Source of the DNA: an uncultured Veillonellaceae bacterium
GTDB lineage: Bacteria; Bacillota; Negativicutes; Selenomonadales; Selenomonadaceae
Reading direction: 5' to 3'
Assembly (NCBI GenBank): GCA_902801565.1
Contig: CADCIX010000001.1
Location: forward strand, 107,702-171,701
Length of the DNA: 64,000 bases
Position 1 is the first letter of the stretch. Every line of letters starts with the position of its first letter. A program made the position numbers and the translations under genes. This document shows positions 16,426 through 25,039 of this stretch, one piece after another. The notes under the pieces are model-generated. The model searched no databases. It was not told where the DNA came from and saw nothing but the letters and a program-made list of their open reading frames with translations.

Positions 16426-17310
16426 ATGTATCAAAGTTTGGAAGAGGCTGTCAGGGACATTTGGGGGAGAGAGGCAAGGATTCAAAGCAGGCGGTCTGTT
16501 TCCGGCGGCGATATCAACGAGGCATATCTTTTGCTGCTTTCCAATGGAAAAGAGGCATTCCTGAAGCTGAACAGCAATGCGGCAGACAATTTTTTCACGG
16601 CGGAGGCCCATGGCCTTGAGGCCATGGGGGAAGCGGGAGCCAATGTGCCAAAGATCCTCGCCTCTGGCAATACGTCAGAAGGGGCAAGGTTTCTCCTGCT
16701 GAATTATGAGAAAGCCTCCCGCCCGGCAAGGGATTATTGGCCTTTGCTGGGGGAAATGCTTGCCGGCATGCATTTGGCGAATACGGAGAGATTTGTGGAA
16801 GGCGACGTGTTTGGTTTTCGGGAGGACAATTTTATCGGCGCAACCGTTCAGAAAAATAACCCCAAGCCCGGATGGATCGAATTTTTCCGTGATGCCAGGC
16901 TTGGGGTGCAGATGAAATTGGCGGATCGTTATTTTGACAAAAGCGATAGGAATTTGTGCCGGAGGATGCTTGACCATCTGGGAGATTTTCTGCTCGAACC
17001 GAAGTTTCCCTCGTTGCTTCATGGTGATTTGTGGAGCGGCAATGTGATGCCGGACCGGGACGGACATCCCATGCTCATTGATCCTGCCGTATATGTGGGG
17101 CATCATGAGGCAGATCTTGCCATGACGGAACTTTTTGGCGGCTTTGCCCCGGCATTTTACGATGCCTATCATGAGAGGATTCCCAAAGAGCCGGGGTATG
17201 CTGACAGAAGGGATATCTACAATCTGTACCACCTGCTCAATCATCTGAATCTCTTTGGCAGTTCCTATCTTGCCTCGGTTCGGCGTATCCTGAAGCGATA
17301 TGCGGGATGA
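16426..17310 (+). CDS. Fructosamine kinase family protein
   Basis: This 294-aa protein resembles fructosamine/ketosamine-3-kinases, which phosphorylate glycated amines so the adduct can decompose. Key motifs are 'SGGDINEAYLL' at the N-terminal lobe, 'AFLKLN' with the ATP-site lysine, the catalytic loop LLHGDLWSGN (about 203-212) and the metal-binding DPAVYVGHHEADLAM (about 223-237). Length is normal for the family. It lies downstream of a HAD phosphatase and ahead of a bidirectional-looking terminator. Confidence 0.85.
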   Translation: MYQSLEEAVRDIWGREARIQSRRSVSGGDINEAYLLLLSNGKEAFLKLNSNAADNFFTAEAHGLEAMGEAGANVPKILASGNTSEGARFLLLNYEKASRPARDYWPLLGEMLAGMHLANTERFVEGDVFGFREDNFIGATVQKNNPKPGWIEFFRDARLGVQMKLADRYFDKSDRNLCRRMLDHLGDFLLEPKFPSLLHGDLWSGNVMPDRDGHPMLIDPAVYVGHHEADLAMTELFGGFAPAFYDAYHERIPKEPGYADRRDIYNLYHLLNHLNLFGSSYLASVRRILKRYAG

Positions 17311-17330
17311 TTGCTGCCAGAGATAACAAA

Positions 17331-17354
17331 GGCCCCGTCCATTTGGACGGGGCC
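17331..17354. terminator. Strong hairpin between convergent genes
   Basis: GGCCCCGTCC (17331-17340) and GGACGGGGCC (17345-17354) form a perfect 10-bp stem with an ATTT loop. On the minus strand TTTGTT follows, so it best terminates the carboxyltransferase gene. On the plus strand TCTT follows, making it a weaker terminator for the kinase gene. Confidence 0.8.
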
Positions 17355-17377
17355 TCTTGAGCACTTGGGAGTGCAGC

Positions 17378-18769
17378 TTATTTCTTTACATATGCCGTCA
17401 TCGGGCTGTAGTGCTTCTTGAAGAACTCCTCTGCAACCTGCGGGAAGAGAGCGTAGGAGAGCACATCCTCGTCGGAGGGGTTCAGATAGCCCTTGGCAAC
17501 GAGCTCATCCTTGAACTGTGCAAAGGTCTGGCCCTTTGCATCCTCAATGGAGCAGTCCTCGATGATATCGCTCTCGGGGATGCCGAGGGTCTTGGTGATG
17601 AAGTCCTTCTCCACAGGAACCGTGGTACGGCCAAACTTGCCGCGAACCAGATCCTTGAACTCGTTCGGAACCATCTTGTAGCGCTGGCCGGACATGACGT
17701 TGAAGGTAGCCATGGTGCCAACGATCTGGCTGGAAGGAGTGACAAGGGGCGGATAACCGGCATCCTTGCGGACGCGGGGCATCTCGTCCAGGAGATCCTG
17801 GTACTTGTCTTCCATGCCGGCTTCTTTGAGCTGGTTGGCGAGGTTGGAGAGCATGCCGCCCGGAATCTGGAAGTCCAGAACGTTGGGGTTGATGTCGAAA
17901 TAACCCTTGAGGCCGAACTCGTTGATGATGCGGGCCTTGACACCCAGGAAGTGCTTGGAGATCGGAGTCATGGCATGATAGTCGAGCTTCGTGTCACGAG
18001 GCGATCCGGCAAGAGCACGAACCATGGTCTCGGTGCAGGGCTGGGAAGTGTCGCTGGAGAAAGGAGCCAGTGCGCAGTCGATGATGTCGACGCCAGCCTC
18101 GACTGCCTTCAGATAGGTTGCATGGCCGAAACCAGAGGTGCAGTGCGTATGAAGCTCTACAGGGAAATCCTCTCCAAGACCTGCTTTGAGTTTCTTTACG
18201 AGATCCTCAGCCACATAAGGAGCAAGAAGACCGGACATATCCTTGATGCAGACGGAATGACAGCCCATCTTCTTGAGCTCTTTGGCGAGTTCCACGAAAG
18301 TATCATTGGTGTGAACCGGGCTCAGGGTGTAGACCAGGCAGCCCTGGACTTCAGGCTTCTCCGGGCAGGCAAGAGCCGTCTCGATGGCGACCTTGAGGTT
18401 GCGCACATCGTTCAGCGCATCGAAGATACGGAATACGCCAATGCCGTGCTCAGATGCCTTCTGGACGAATTTCTGCACAACATCATTGGAGTAGTGGTTA
18501 TAGCCGAGAAGATTCTGGCCACGGAGAAGCATCTGGATCGGAGTCTTGAGGTGCTTCTTCAAAGTGTCGAGCCTCTCCCAAGGATCCTCATCCAGGAAGC
18601 GCAGGCAGCTATCGAACGTGGCACCGCCCCAGCCTTCCAGGGCCTTGTAGCCAATCTTGTCAAGCGCCTCGAGCTGCGGAAGCATGTCCTCAATGCGCAT
18701 GCGAGTGGCCAGCAGGGACTGATGTCCGTCGCGAAGAACTGTCTCCATGATTTTTACAGGTTTTGCCAT
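17378..18769 (-). CDS. Pyruvate/oxaloacetate carboxyltransferase subunit
   Basis: This 463-aa TIM-barrel enzyme transfers carboxyl groups between carboxybiotin and pyruvate/oxaloacetate. It matches pyruvate carboxylase subunit B, oxaloacetate decarboxylase alpha or the transcarboxylase 5S subunit. Motifs include ETVLRDGHQS at the N-terminus, the carboxylation-site lysine in 'VCIKDMSGLL' and the metal-binding HTHCTSG. The biotinyl domain that often ends OadA is absent, so biotin must be on another protein encoded elsewhere. In Negativicutes such enzymes serve the succinate-propionate pathway. GAGGAG precedes the ATG and the gene is alone. Confidence 0.88.
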   Translation of the reverse strand: MAKPVKIMETVLRDGHQSLLATRMRIEDMLPQLEALDKIGYKALEGWGGATFDSCLRFLDEDPWERLDTLKKHLKTPIQMLLRGQNLLGYNHYSNDVVQKFVQKASEHGIGVFRIFDALNDVRNLKVAIETALACPEKPEVQGCLVYTLSPVHTNDTFVELAKELKKMGCHSVCIKDMSGLLAPYVAEDLVKKLKAGLGEDFPVELHTHCTSGFGHATYLKAVEAGVDIIDCALAPFSSDTSQPCTETMVRALAGSPRDTKLDYHAMTPISKHFLGVKARIINEFGLKGYFDINPNVLDFQIPGGMLSNLANQLKEAGMEDKYQDLLDEMPRVRKDAGYPPLVTPSSQIVGTMATFNVMSGQRYKMVPNEFKDLVRGKFGRTTVPVEKDFITKTLGIPESDIIEDCSIEDAKGQTFAQFKDELVAKGYLNPSDEDVLSYALFPQVAEEFFKKHYSPMTAYVKK

Positions 18770-19082
18770 AATAACACTCTCCTCATAAAATTATACTATG
18801 ATAAGCCCTATATATTGATGGGCCACGTAAATCGAAAAGCGACAATGCGGCGTAGAACCGTGGTACAGCTATCATTATAGGGATTTCATGGGCTGTTGTC
18901 AATGGATTGCGTGATTTTTTGAACGTATTTCCCGTTAAATAACTATAAAAAAAATTTATGTATGGATTTGTTGCAAAAATTCCAAAGAAAAGCAGGAAAT
19001 TTGGTTCCAAGGGCGAAATAGGAAGATAGGATTAGTGAAGGGTACCTTGAAGGGTATCCAATAAATACAGGGAGATGAGAGT
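18770..19082. other. Intergenic region between divergent genes
   Basis: These 313 bases separate the carboxyltransferase (minus) and chemoreceptor (plus) genes. They hold the minus-strand promoter at 18874-18902 and an AT-rich stretch around 18930-18965. I saw no convincing plus-strand promoter for the chemoreceptor, nor any coding sequence. Confidence 0.6.
18874..18902 (-). promoter_or_regulatory. Promoter of the carboxyltransferase gene
   Basis: Read on the minus strand, TTGACA (18902-18897) and TATAAT (18879-18874) are 17 bp apart, a perfect consensus promoter. The transcript would have a leader of about 100 nt. Confidence 0.85.
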
Positions 19083-21056
19083 ATGGGTATTCGGCAGAAA
19101 TTCTTTGTCCTGGCGGGACTGGTGGGCCTGTTGCTGGCTATCGTTTCCGTTGTTGGGTACTACACGGCAAACTCCAATCTTGAAGACAGCGTGGAGCATG
19201 AGCTCATGACGACGGTTGGACGGGAGGGAGCTGACCTCAATGGGTGGCTGATGGAAAAGGGGGCTTCCGCTACCTATGAGGCCAACCTCATGACGGCATT
19301 CAATGGGGACATGGCCCGGATCAAGACCACAGAGGCCCTGGCCCTTGCCTCTTCCGACAAGGAGATCCTGGATATCAACGTGGGTCTGGAGGATGGCTAT
19401 TTTGCTTCCTATTATACCGGAGACGGTACAGCCCGTTTGGATCCCAGAACGCGCCCATGGTACAAACAGGCGAAAAGTGCGGGCAAGACGGTATACACGG
19501 AGCCTTACGTGGATCGAAACACCAAGAAGCTCGTGGTTTCCGCCGTATCACCCTTTACGGCCAACGGGCAGTTTCTGGGCGTCATCTGCACGGATATCGG
19601 GCTGGATGTGCTCAACGAGTGGGTGAAGAATGCGAAGTATCGCGGCGAGGAAGGTTCGGCGATCGTCTTCGATCCGAAGGGACAGGTCCTTGCCAGTGCG
19701 GGATCGGAGGCTCCCATGTCCAGTGCAAGGGATGTGGATGGCATCGGGTCCCATGTGGACGAAATGCTGCAGAAGGACAATGGGTTCTTCTTCTATGAGA
19801 GCAAGGACGGCTCCATGGTATTTGGCTACACGAAAATCCAGGCGACCGGCTGGGTCTTCGGACTTTCCGTTCCCTATGATTTCGTTTTCTCTTCTGTCAA
19901 TACCATGCGCTTCACCTATATCATCCTGACGCTGGTTGGCGTGATCTTCATCGTGTTCCTCTGCATCCAGTTCTCCGGAAGGATCACGGGCCCCATCATC
20001 GAACTGGAACAGCGTGCGACAGAGCTTTCCAATGGCAACCTGCGCATTGAGAACGCTGTGGTCAGGTCGACGGACGAGATCGGCTCCCTTACAAAGGCCT
20101 TCAATACCATGAGCACCAATCTCAGGAACCTCATCTCGAAGATGGCAACGACGGCAGAACAGGTGGCTGCTTCTTCTGAGGAGCTCACAGCCAATGCCCA
20201 GCAATCGGCAGATGCTTCTGTGCATGTGGCGGAGACGGTCAGCGAGGTCACGGGCAACGTGGACCAGCAGCTCCAGGATATCGATGGGGCGAAGGAGAGT
20301 GTCGACGCGGTATACAAGGACATGGCGGACATGATGCAGAAGGCAAGGGAAGTCATGGATGCCTCCCAGCAGACCTCCGAGGCGGCAAAGAAGGGCTCCG
20401 AGCTCATGGAGGATGCTGTGGCGAAGATGGGGAACATCGAGCAGAGCGTCATGGCCTCGGCACAGGTGGTCAAGACCTTGGGCGAGAATTCACAGCAGAT
20501 TGGCCAGATTGTGGAGGCGATCTCCTCTATTGCCGAGCAGACCAACCTCCTCTCCCTCAATGCTGCCATTGAGGCGGCTCGCGCAGGGGAGCAGGGACGC
20601 GGTTTTGCCGTTGTCGCCGACGAGGTCAGGAAGCTCGCCGCGGAGTCCCAGCAGTCCGCAGAGCAGATCAAGGCCCGCATCGCTTCCATCCAGCAGGATA
20701 CTGCACAGGCCGTGGAGTCCATGAACAACGGCACCGCTGAGGTTGCCCACGGCACGAAGGCCATCCGGGATGTGGGTGTCCAGTTTGAGGACATTCTCGC
20801 CAAGGTGGACAGCATCAATCAGCAGATGGAAGAGATCAACCATTCCGTGCAGACGGTTACGGTCGGTGCAGAGCGCATTGTCGCGGCGGTGGATTCCATT
20901 GACAGCGTGAGCCGCAGGACTGCGGATCATACCCAGACGATCTCTTCGGCAACCGAGGAGCAATCCGCCTCCAACGAGGAAATCGCGGCAGCATCCCATG
21001 CGCTGGCAACTCTCGCCGGCGATATGCAGGAAGCCGTGGGACAGTTCAAGTTGTAA
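19083..21056 (+). CDS. Methyl-accepting chemotaxis protein
   Basis: This 657-aa transmembrane chemoreceptor has TM1 (about residues 8-28), a dCache-type periplasmic sensor (about 35-275, with '[19 protein letters not shown]' typical of ligand-binding dCache), TM2 (about 277-300), a HAMP domain (301-355) and the cytoplasmic signalling region. The latter has the hairpin tip '[19 protein letters not shown]' and '[12 protein letters not shown]'. No CheR-tethering pentapeptide ends the protein. The ligand is unknown, though this dCache class often senses amino acids. The gene stands alone. Confidence 0.93.
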   Translation: MGIRQKFFVLAGLVGLLLAIVSVVGYYTANSNLEDSVEHELMTTVGREGADLNGWLMEKGASATYEANLMTAFNGDMARIKTTEALALASSDKEILDINVGLEDGYFASYYTGDGTARLDPRTRPWYKQAKSAGKTVYTEPYVDRNTKKLVVSAVSPFTANGQFLGVICTDIGLDVLNEWVKNAKYRGEEGSAIVFDPKGQVLASAGSEAPMSSARDVDGIGSHVDEMLQKDNGFFFYESKDGSMVFGYTKIQATGWVFGLSVPYDFVFSSVNTMRFTYIILTLVGVIFIVFLCIQFSGRITGPIIELEQRATELSNGNLRIENAVVRSTDEIGSLTKAFNTMSTNLRNLISKMATTAEQVAASSEELTANAQQSADASVHVAETVSEVTGNVDQQLQDIDGAKESVDAVYKDMADMMQKAREVMDASQQTSEAAKKGSELMEDAVAKMGNIEQSVMASAQVVKTLGENSQQIGQIVEAISSIAEQTNLLSLNAAIEAARAGEQGRGFAVVADEVRKLAAESQQSAEQIKARIASIQQDTAQAVESMNNGTAEVAHGTKAIRDVGVQFEDILAKVDSINQQMEEINHSVQTVTVGAERIVAAVDSIDSVSRRTADHTQTISSATEEQSASNEEIAAASHALATLAGDMQEAVGQFKL

Positions 21057-21073
21057 AAATAGAGAAATCCATG

Positions 21074-21110
21074 AATGCAGGCCGGCTTTGGAGGAAGCTG
21101 GCCTGCATTT
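21074..21110 (+). terminator. Terminator after the chemoreceptor gene
   Basis: AATGCAGGCCGGCTT and AAGCTGGCCTGCATT form a long stem (about 21074-21109) with one G-U pair. Only a short T run follows. It abuts the first repeat unit. Confidence 0.65.
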
Positions 21111-21112
21111 AG

Positions 21113-21350
21113 TATTTTGCCTTTGGCAAAATCTGAACCCCCTCCGGGGGCTAGCTTCGCGTCGCAATGCGTTATGACACGGGGCAAGCCCGTGTCGAAA
21201 CGTCAATTGGTATATTTTGCCTTTGGCAAAATCTGAACCCCCTCCGGGGCTAGCTTCGCGTCGCAATACGTTATGACACGGGACAAGCCCATGTCGAAAC
21301 GTCAATCGGTATATTTTGCCTTTGGCAAAATCTGAACAATGCGTTATAAT
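21113..21350 (+). repeat. Triplicated intergenic repeat ending in a promoter
   Basis: Three tandem units lie here: a 5'-truncated long unit (21113-21196), a full 99-bp unit (21197-21295) and a short promoter unit (21296-21350). Long units carry three hairpins: TTTTGCC/GGCAAAA, CCCC/GGGG and ACACGGG/CCCGTGT, with minor variants. The short unit replaces the middle with a direct run into AATGCGTTATAAT. This explains most of the 332 bases between the chemoreceptor and the next gene. Confidence 0.9.
21314..21350 (+). promoter_or_regulatory. Promoter of the arginine-repeat barrel gene
   Basis: TTGGCA (21322-21327) and TATAAT (21345-21350) are exactly 17 bp apart. A TTTTGCC-TTT-GGCAAAA dyad (21314-21330) overlaps the -35 and is a candidate operator. 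Confidence 0.8.
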
Positions 21351-21388
21351 AAAGTATATTTTGAGGAATTTGGAAAGTGGGAGTGGGA

Positions 21389-21697
21389 ATGAGGATGAGC
21401 CGCAAGCGCAGCAAACGCCTTCAGAAGCTGCGCGAAGAAATGGAGCCGATGGTTCCTGCATTCCCCTATGCCATGCGCATGACCCGGAGCAGGGCGAAGC
21501 GGCTGCGGGAGATGCGCGAGGCAGAGGAGCTTTCTCCGCCCGCATTCCCCCGTGCGATGCGCATGAGTCGGCGCAGGGCGAGGAGACTGCGGAAATTTCG
21601 CCTGTCGGAGAAGCTGCACCTTCCTGCCTTCCCGCATGTCACGCGCATGACGCGCCAACGGAAGCGGCAGATGAAGGAGCGGGAGGAATTTTCCCAT
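21389..21697 (+). repeat. 84-bp coding tandem repeat (28 aa)
   Basis: Units start at 21389, 21473, 21557 and 21641 (last one partial). Each encodes (M/T)RM(S/T)R followed by an Arg/Lys-rich helix and, in the first three, PAFP. Amino acids are better conserved than codons, so the repeats are old and selected rather than a recent slippage product. Confidence 0.85.
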
Positions 21698-23695
21698 GAA
21701 CTGACGCAGACGGCGGCTGCGTCCCTCAGCACGATCTATATTCTCCATGTGACGCCGCTTCATAACAGCCATGCCTCGCCCATCAATACCTTTACGGAGG
21801 TTTCCACTTATTTCGATTACATGAAGGATGCCCGGGACCGCATCAAAGGCCACAAGAAGGCCGAAAAAAAACTGGAACAGGCGAGGGAAGAAAAACTCCA
21901 GGCAGACCAGGATGTGGAGGCGGCGAGAGCCGGAGTCAGGCAGCTGGAGGAAGATCTTAGGGCTGTGGAGGAACAGCTTTCTGCGGTGGATCTGCAAAAG
22001 ACGAGGAACAGGATTGCCATGCAGCGGGCGAAAGATGCTTCTGCCATGAGGTCGCAGATGGCATCAGCGAGCCAGGAAGACATTGTGGATTTCCTGCCGA
22101 AGGTGTACGCCCAGAGGGACGAGACGGCGCGTCTCACGCTGGAGGCGGCCCAAAGAGAGGCGGAGTACCTCTCCTATCGGGAATCCGTGACGGCACAGGC
22201 ATCGAAGGAGAATGCGGCGGTTTCCCGCAGTGTGGAGGGCATGGATGCGCAAAACCGCCCGAAGGATGCCCATGTGATGGCGGAGGAGCAGATGGCAAAG
22301 CCCCCATCGAATGCTGTAGGGGAATCTGCGGAGCGCATGGAGAGCAATCTGGCCTATTATGAGAGTCGCATGGCATCGGCAAATCAGGCAGCAGAGGATG
22401 CCCGGGCGCTTCTGGATGAACTGGAGGGGCATCTGGGAGATTTGCAGAACCGTCAGTCCCAGGCGCAGGCAGCCGAAGCGGATGCGCGCCAGGAGATCAT
22501 CGAGATGGAGCAGAACCGGGATCGGCTGGAGCTTGACGGGGTGCAGGCAGAGGCGGACCTCGAGGAGGCGCAGAAACTTCTGGCAGATGCCCGGCTTTGG
22601 CTGCAGGATGCCGAACAGATCGCGGAACAGGCGAACCTGGAGTTTATCCAGGCAGAATATGAATTGGAGCATTTTGGGGAAGGCCATTCCTATGGGATAG
22701 GCATGGAATACTATGCCTGGCAGGGGAATGACAATAAAGAGAGCGGCCAGCAGCTCTTTACCCCTGTGACCGTCTCCGGCAAAGAAGATGGCTGGGACTG
22801 GGCATTGGAGACCGGATATGTGAAGTCCTCCTCCGGCAAGGAGAAGGGGGATGTCTCCACATGGACCTCCACGGAAATCTCTGCCGCCCTCCATAACGAC
22901 CACCCGGTCAATGATGTGCAATACAAGATGACGGTCAGTGCCCCGACGGGAAAATCCGCGGTGCATGAAAATGCGAATCTGCCGGATGAACTGGCAAGAT
23001 ATGACACGTTCAATCAAGGATGGAACCTGACGCCGGAAGTTGATGTGGTGCATCATATCACGGAGCGGGACACTGTCACGGGGCGCATAAGCTGGACCTG
23101 GCGCGGCGATTATGATTTCCGCTGGGATGTAGACGGGATGGACAGGAAGGATACGGCTTCCCCCGGGAACCTTTGGAAGCAGGAGGCAGAATACCTTTAT
23201 GCGGGGAAGCATCATCAGTTCCTTGGACTGTTTTCCCACCAGTCCAGCGCATCCTCCCAGATGGGGGACTACTCCTATAAAGATGGCGACGAGTTCATAT
23301 GGAAGGGGTTCTACAGCGAGGATGTTACTGCCAAGGATTCGTACCAGGCCTATGCCGTCATAGGCTATCAGGCAGGCGCGAGAGGCTGGGGAGGGGATAG
23401 CAACGGCATCTGGCGGAAGTATTACGGTCTCGGATGGACACACAAGATTCAGAAGGGACAGTCATGGTGGGTCATGGCGAACTATATGCGGGCAAAAGGC
23501 GGCGCTGCCTACGATTATTCCAGCGGCCAGCCCACCGATAACAGGCGGAGGTGGTCCCTGCAGCTTGGATACGATCATCGGCTGGACGAGGACAGCCGGA
23601 TGCAGCTGAAAATGGAACGCTATTTCATGAAGGACAAGGCAGCAGGGGACTATCATGGCTGGAACGCTTCTGTCATGTATTATCGGACTTTTTGA
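21389..23695 (+). CDS. Arg-rich repeat / coiled-coil / outer-membrane barrel protein
   Basis: This protein of about 768 aa has three parts. Residues 1-103 are four tandem copies, the last partial, of a 28-aa Arg-rich unit (MRMSRRRARRLRKF... ending PAFPxA). Next comes a hydrophobic stretch (about 108-128, with an NSHA|SP-like cleavage site) and long coiled coil (about 140-440) rich in Ala, Glu and Gln. The last ~320 residues alternate in beta-barrel fashion and end in YYRTF, the terminal aromatic typical of outer-membrane barrels. ATG 21389 begins the first repeat and has GGGAG upstream; GTG 21377 is an alternative. I know no described protein with this architecture. The GspE-like gene follows after 18 bp. 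Confidence 0.75.
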   Translation: MRMSRKRSKRLQKLREEMEPMVPAFPYAMRMTRSRAKRLREMREAEELSPPAFPRAMRMSRRRARRLRKFRLSEKLHLPAFPHVTRMTRQRKRQMKEREEFSHELTQTAAASLSTIYILHVTPLHNSHASPINTFTEVSTYFDYMKDARDRIKGHKKAEKKLEQAREEKLQADQDVEAARAGVRQLEEDLRAVEEQLSAVDLQKTRNRIAMQRAKDASAMRSQMASASQEDIVDFLPKVYAQRDETARLTLEAAQREAEYLSYRESVTAQASKENAAVSRSVEGMDAQNRPKDAHVMAEEQMAKPPSNAVGESAERMESNLAYYESRMASANQAAEDARALLDELEGHLGDLQNRQSQAQAAEADARQEIIEMEQNRDRLELDGVQAEADLEEAQKLLADARLWLQDAEQIAEQANLEFIQAEYELEHFGEGHSYGIGMEYYAWQGNDNKESGQQLFTPVTVSGKEDGWDWALETGYVKSSSGKEKGDVSTWTSTEISAALHNDHPVNDVQYKMTVSAPTGKSAVHENANLPDELARYDTFNQGWNLTPEVDVVHHITERDTVTGRISWTWRGDYDFRWDVDGMDRKDTASPGNLWKQEAEYLYAGKHHQFLGLFSHQSSASSQMGDYSYKDGDEFIWKGFYSEDVTAKDSYQAYAVIGYQAGARGWGGDSNGIWRKYYGLGWTHKIQKGQSWWVMANYMRAKGGAAYDYSSGQPTDNRRRWSLQLGYDHRLDEDSRMQLKMERYFMKDKAAGDYHGWNASVMYYRTF

Positions 23696-23713
23696 ATTCA
23701 TGGAGATGATGGG

Positions 23714-24982
23714 ATGATGGAGCAGACGGAGCAGGAAGTCCTTCTGCATCAGCTTGCGAAGCAGGTCATGCATGGCATGCAGGAGCGAAAGCGTACGGCA
23801 AGGCAGGAGGGGGCGGACGGACAGTCGGCCCCCATTGTGCGTCTGGCCAATCAGATCATAGAGTTCGGGATGGAGCTGCGGGCCAGCGACATCCATATCG
23901 ATCCACAGGAAGACTGTCTGCGCCTCCGCTATCGTGTGGACGGCATGCTATGGGAGATGGGGGAGCCGCTTCCCCTGCGCATCCATCCGGTTCTTGTCTC
24001 CCGCCTGAAGATCATGGCCGGGATGGATATCAGCGAGCACCGCCGCCCCCTGGACGGACATATCGGCTACTCCTGCGCCTCCGGCAAGGCGGACCTGCGG
24101 GTGGCGAGCCTTCCGGTGAAATACGGAGAGGCGGTTGCCATCCGTCTGCTCAATGGGGAAAAGAGATTGCGGAACATGGAGGAACTGGGCCTGCTGCCGG
24201 AGAACCGGGACCTGCTCCGCCGGTTGATCCATCGCCCCTCGGGGATGCTCGTTGCCTGTGGTCCCATGAATTCAGGAAAAACCACCTCCCTTTATGCCAT
24301 CCTGCAGGAACTCAACTCGCCGGAGCTCAATATCATCACCATCGAGGACCCCATCGAGGGCCTGATCGACGGCATCAACCAGATGGAGGTGAACCCTAAG
24401 GCCGGACTGGGGTTTGCGGAGGGACTGCGGGCCGGGCTGAGAATGGATGCCAATGCCATCATGGTGGGGGAGATCCGGGATGAGATCACGGCCCAGATTG
24501 CCGTTCGTGCCGCCCTCACGGGGCATATGCTCCTTACCACATTGCATGCCCGTGACAGTATCACGGCACTGTTCCGCTTGCTGGAGATGGGAATACCGGC
24601 CTATCTTCTGGCGGCAACCCTTACGGGAATCGTGTCACAGCGGCTTGTGCGGCGGGTCTGCCCCTTTTGCAGGGAACCACATGAGATTGCGGCAGGTTCG
24701 TCCGAAGCCCTGCTGATGGAGGGATTCCTTCCTGCCTCTGGAGTCTTGTGGAGAGGGAAGGGCTGCGGGAAATGTCATGGATCAGGATTTCTTGGCAGGC
24801 TGCCGCTCCAGGAGATCCTTGTTCTGGATGACGATCTCAGAAAGGCGCTCCTGCAGAAGCCGGAGATAAGGGAGATGGAGAGTCTGGCCCGCAAGAAGGG
24901 TTTTCGGACCATGTGGGAGGATGGCCTCCGGAAGGCGGCAGAGGGATGGACCACGCTGGAGGAAGTAGGGCGCGTGCTTTAG
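23714..24982 (+). CDS. GspE/PilB-type secretion ATPase
   Basis: This 422-aa protein matches the ATPases that power type II secretion and type IV pilus assembly. It has an N-terminal 'ASDIHIDP' N2-like domain, a P-loop GPMNSGKT (about 183-190) in place of the usual GPTGSGKT, Asp box ITIEDPIE, Walker B 'IMVGEIRD', His box 'LLTTLHARDS' and a four-cysteine zinc site (CPFC and CGKCH). No GspF, pilin or secretin gene is nearby; it is paired only with the barrel gene 18 bp upstream. A bidirectional terminator follows. Confidence 0.85.
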   Translation: MMEQTEQEVLLHQLAKQVMHGMQERKRTARQEGADGQSAPIVRLANQIIEFGMELRASDIHIDPQEDCLRLRYRVDGMLWEMGEPLPLRIHPVLVSRLKIMAGMDISEHRRPLDGHIGYSCASGKADLRVASLPVKYGEAVAIRLLNGEKRLRNMEELGLLPENRDLLRRLIHRPSGMLVACGPMNSGKTTSLYAILQELNSPELNIITIEDPIEGLIDGINQMEVNPKAGLGFAEGLRAGLRMDANAIMVGEIRDEITAQIAVRAALTGHMLLTTLHARDSITALFRLLEMGIPAYLLAATLTGIVSQRLVRRVCPFCREPHEIAAGSSEALLMEGFLPASGVLWRGKGCGKCHGSGFLGRLPLQEILVLDDDLRKALLQKPEIREMESLARKKGFRTMWEDGLRKAAEGWTTLEEVGRVL

Positions 24983-24989
24983 GGTACGC

Positions 24990-25021
24990 AAAAAAGCGAG
25001 GAATGATTCCTCGCTTTTTTT
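24990..25021. terminator. Bidirectional terminator
   Basis: AAAAAAGCGAGGAA and TTCCTCGCTTTTTT form a symmetric stem flanked by A and T runs. It serves both the ATPase gene (plus) and the end of the exopolysaccharide operon (minus). Confidence 0.9.
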
Positions 25022-25039
25022 GCGTGTGCTATGGGATTG

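Noticed and set aside
21113..21350. Tandem repeats as a CRISPR array
   Set aside because: The repeated units are ~97 bp and contiguous, without short repeats separated by unique spacers. No cas genes are present, and the same units occur singly elsewhere.
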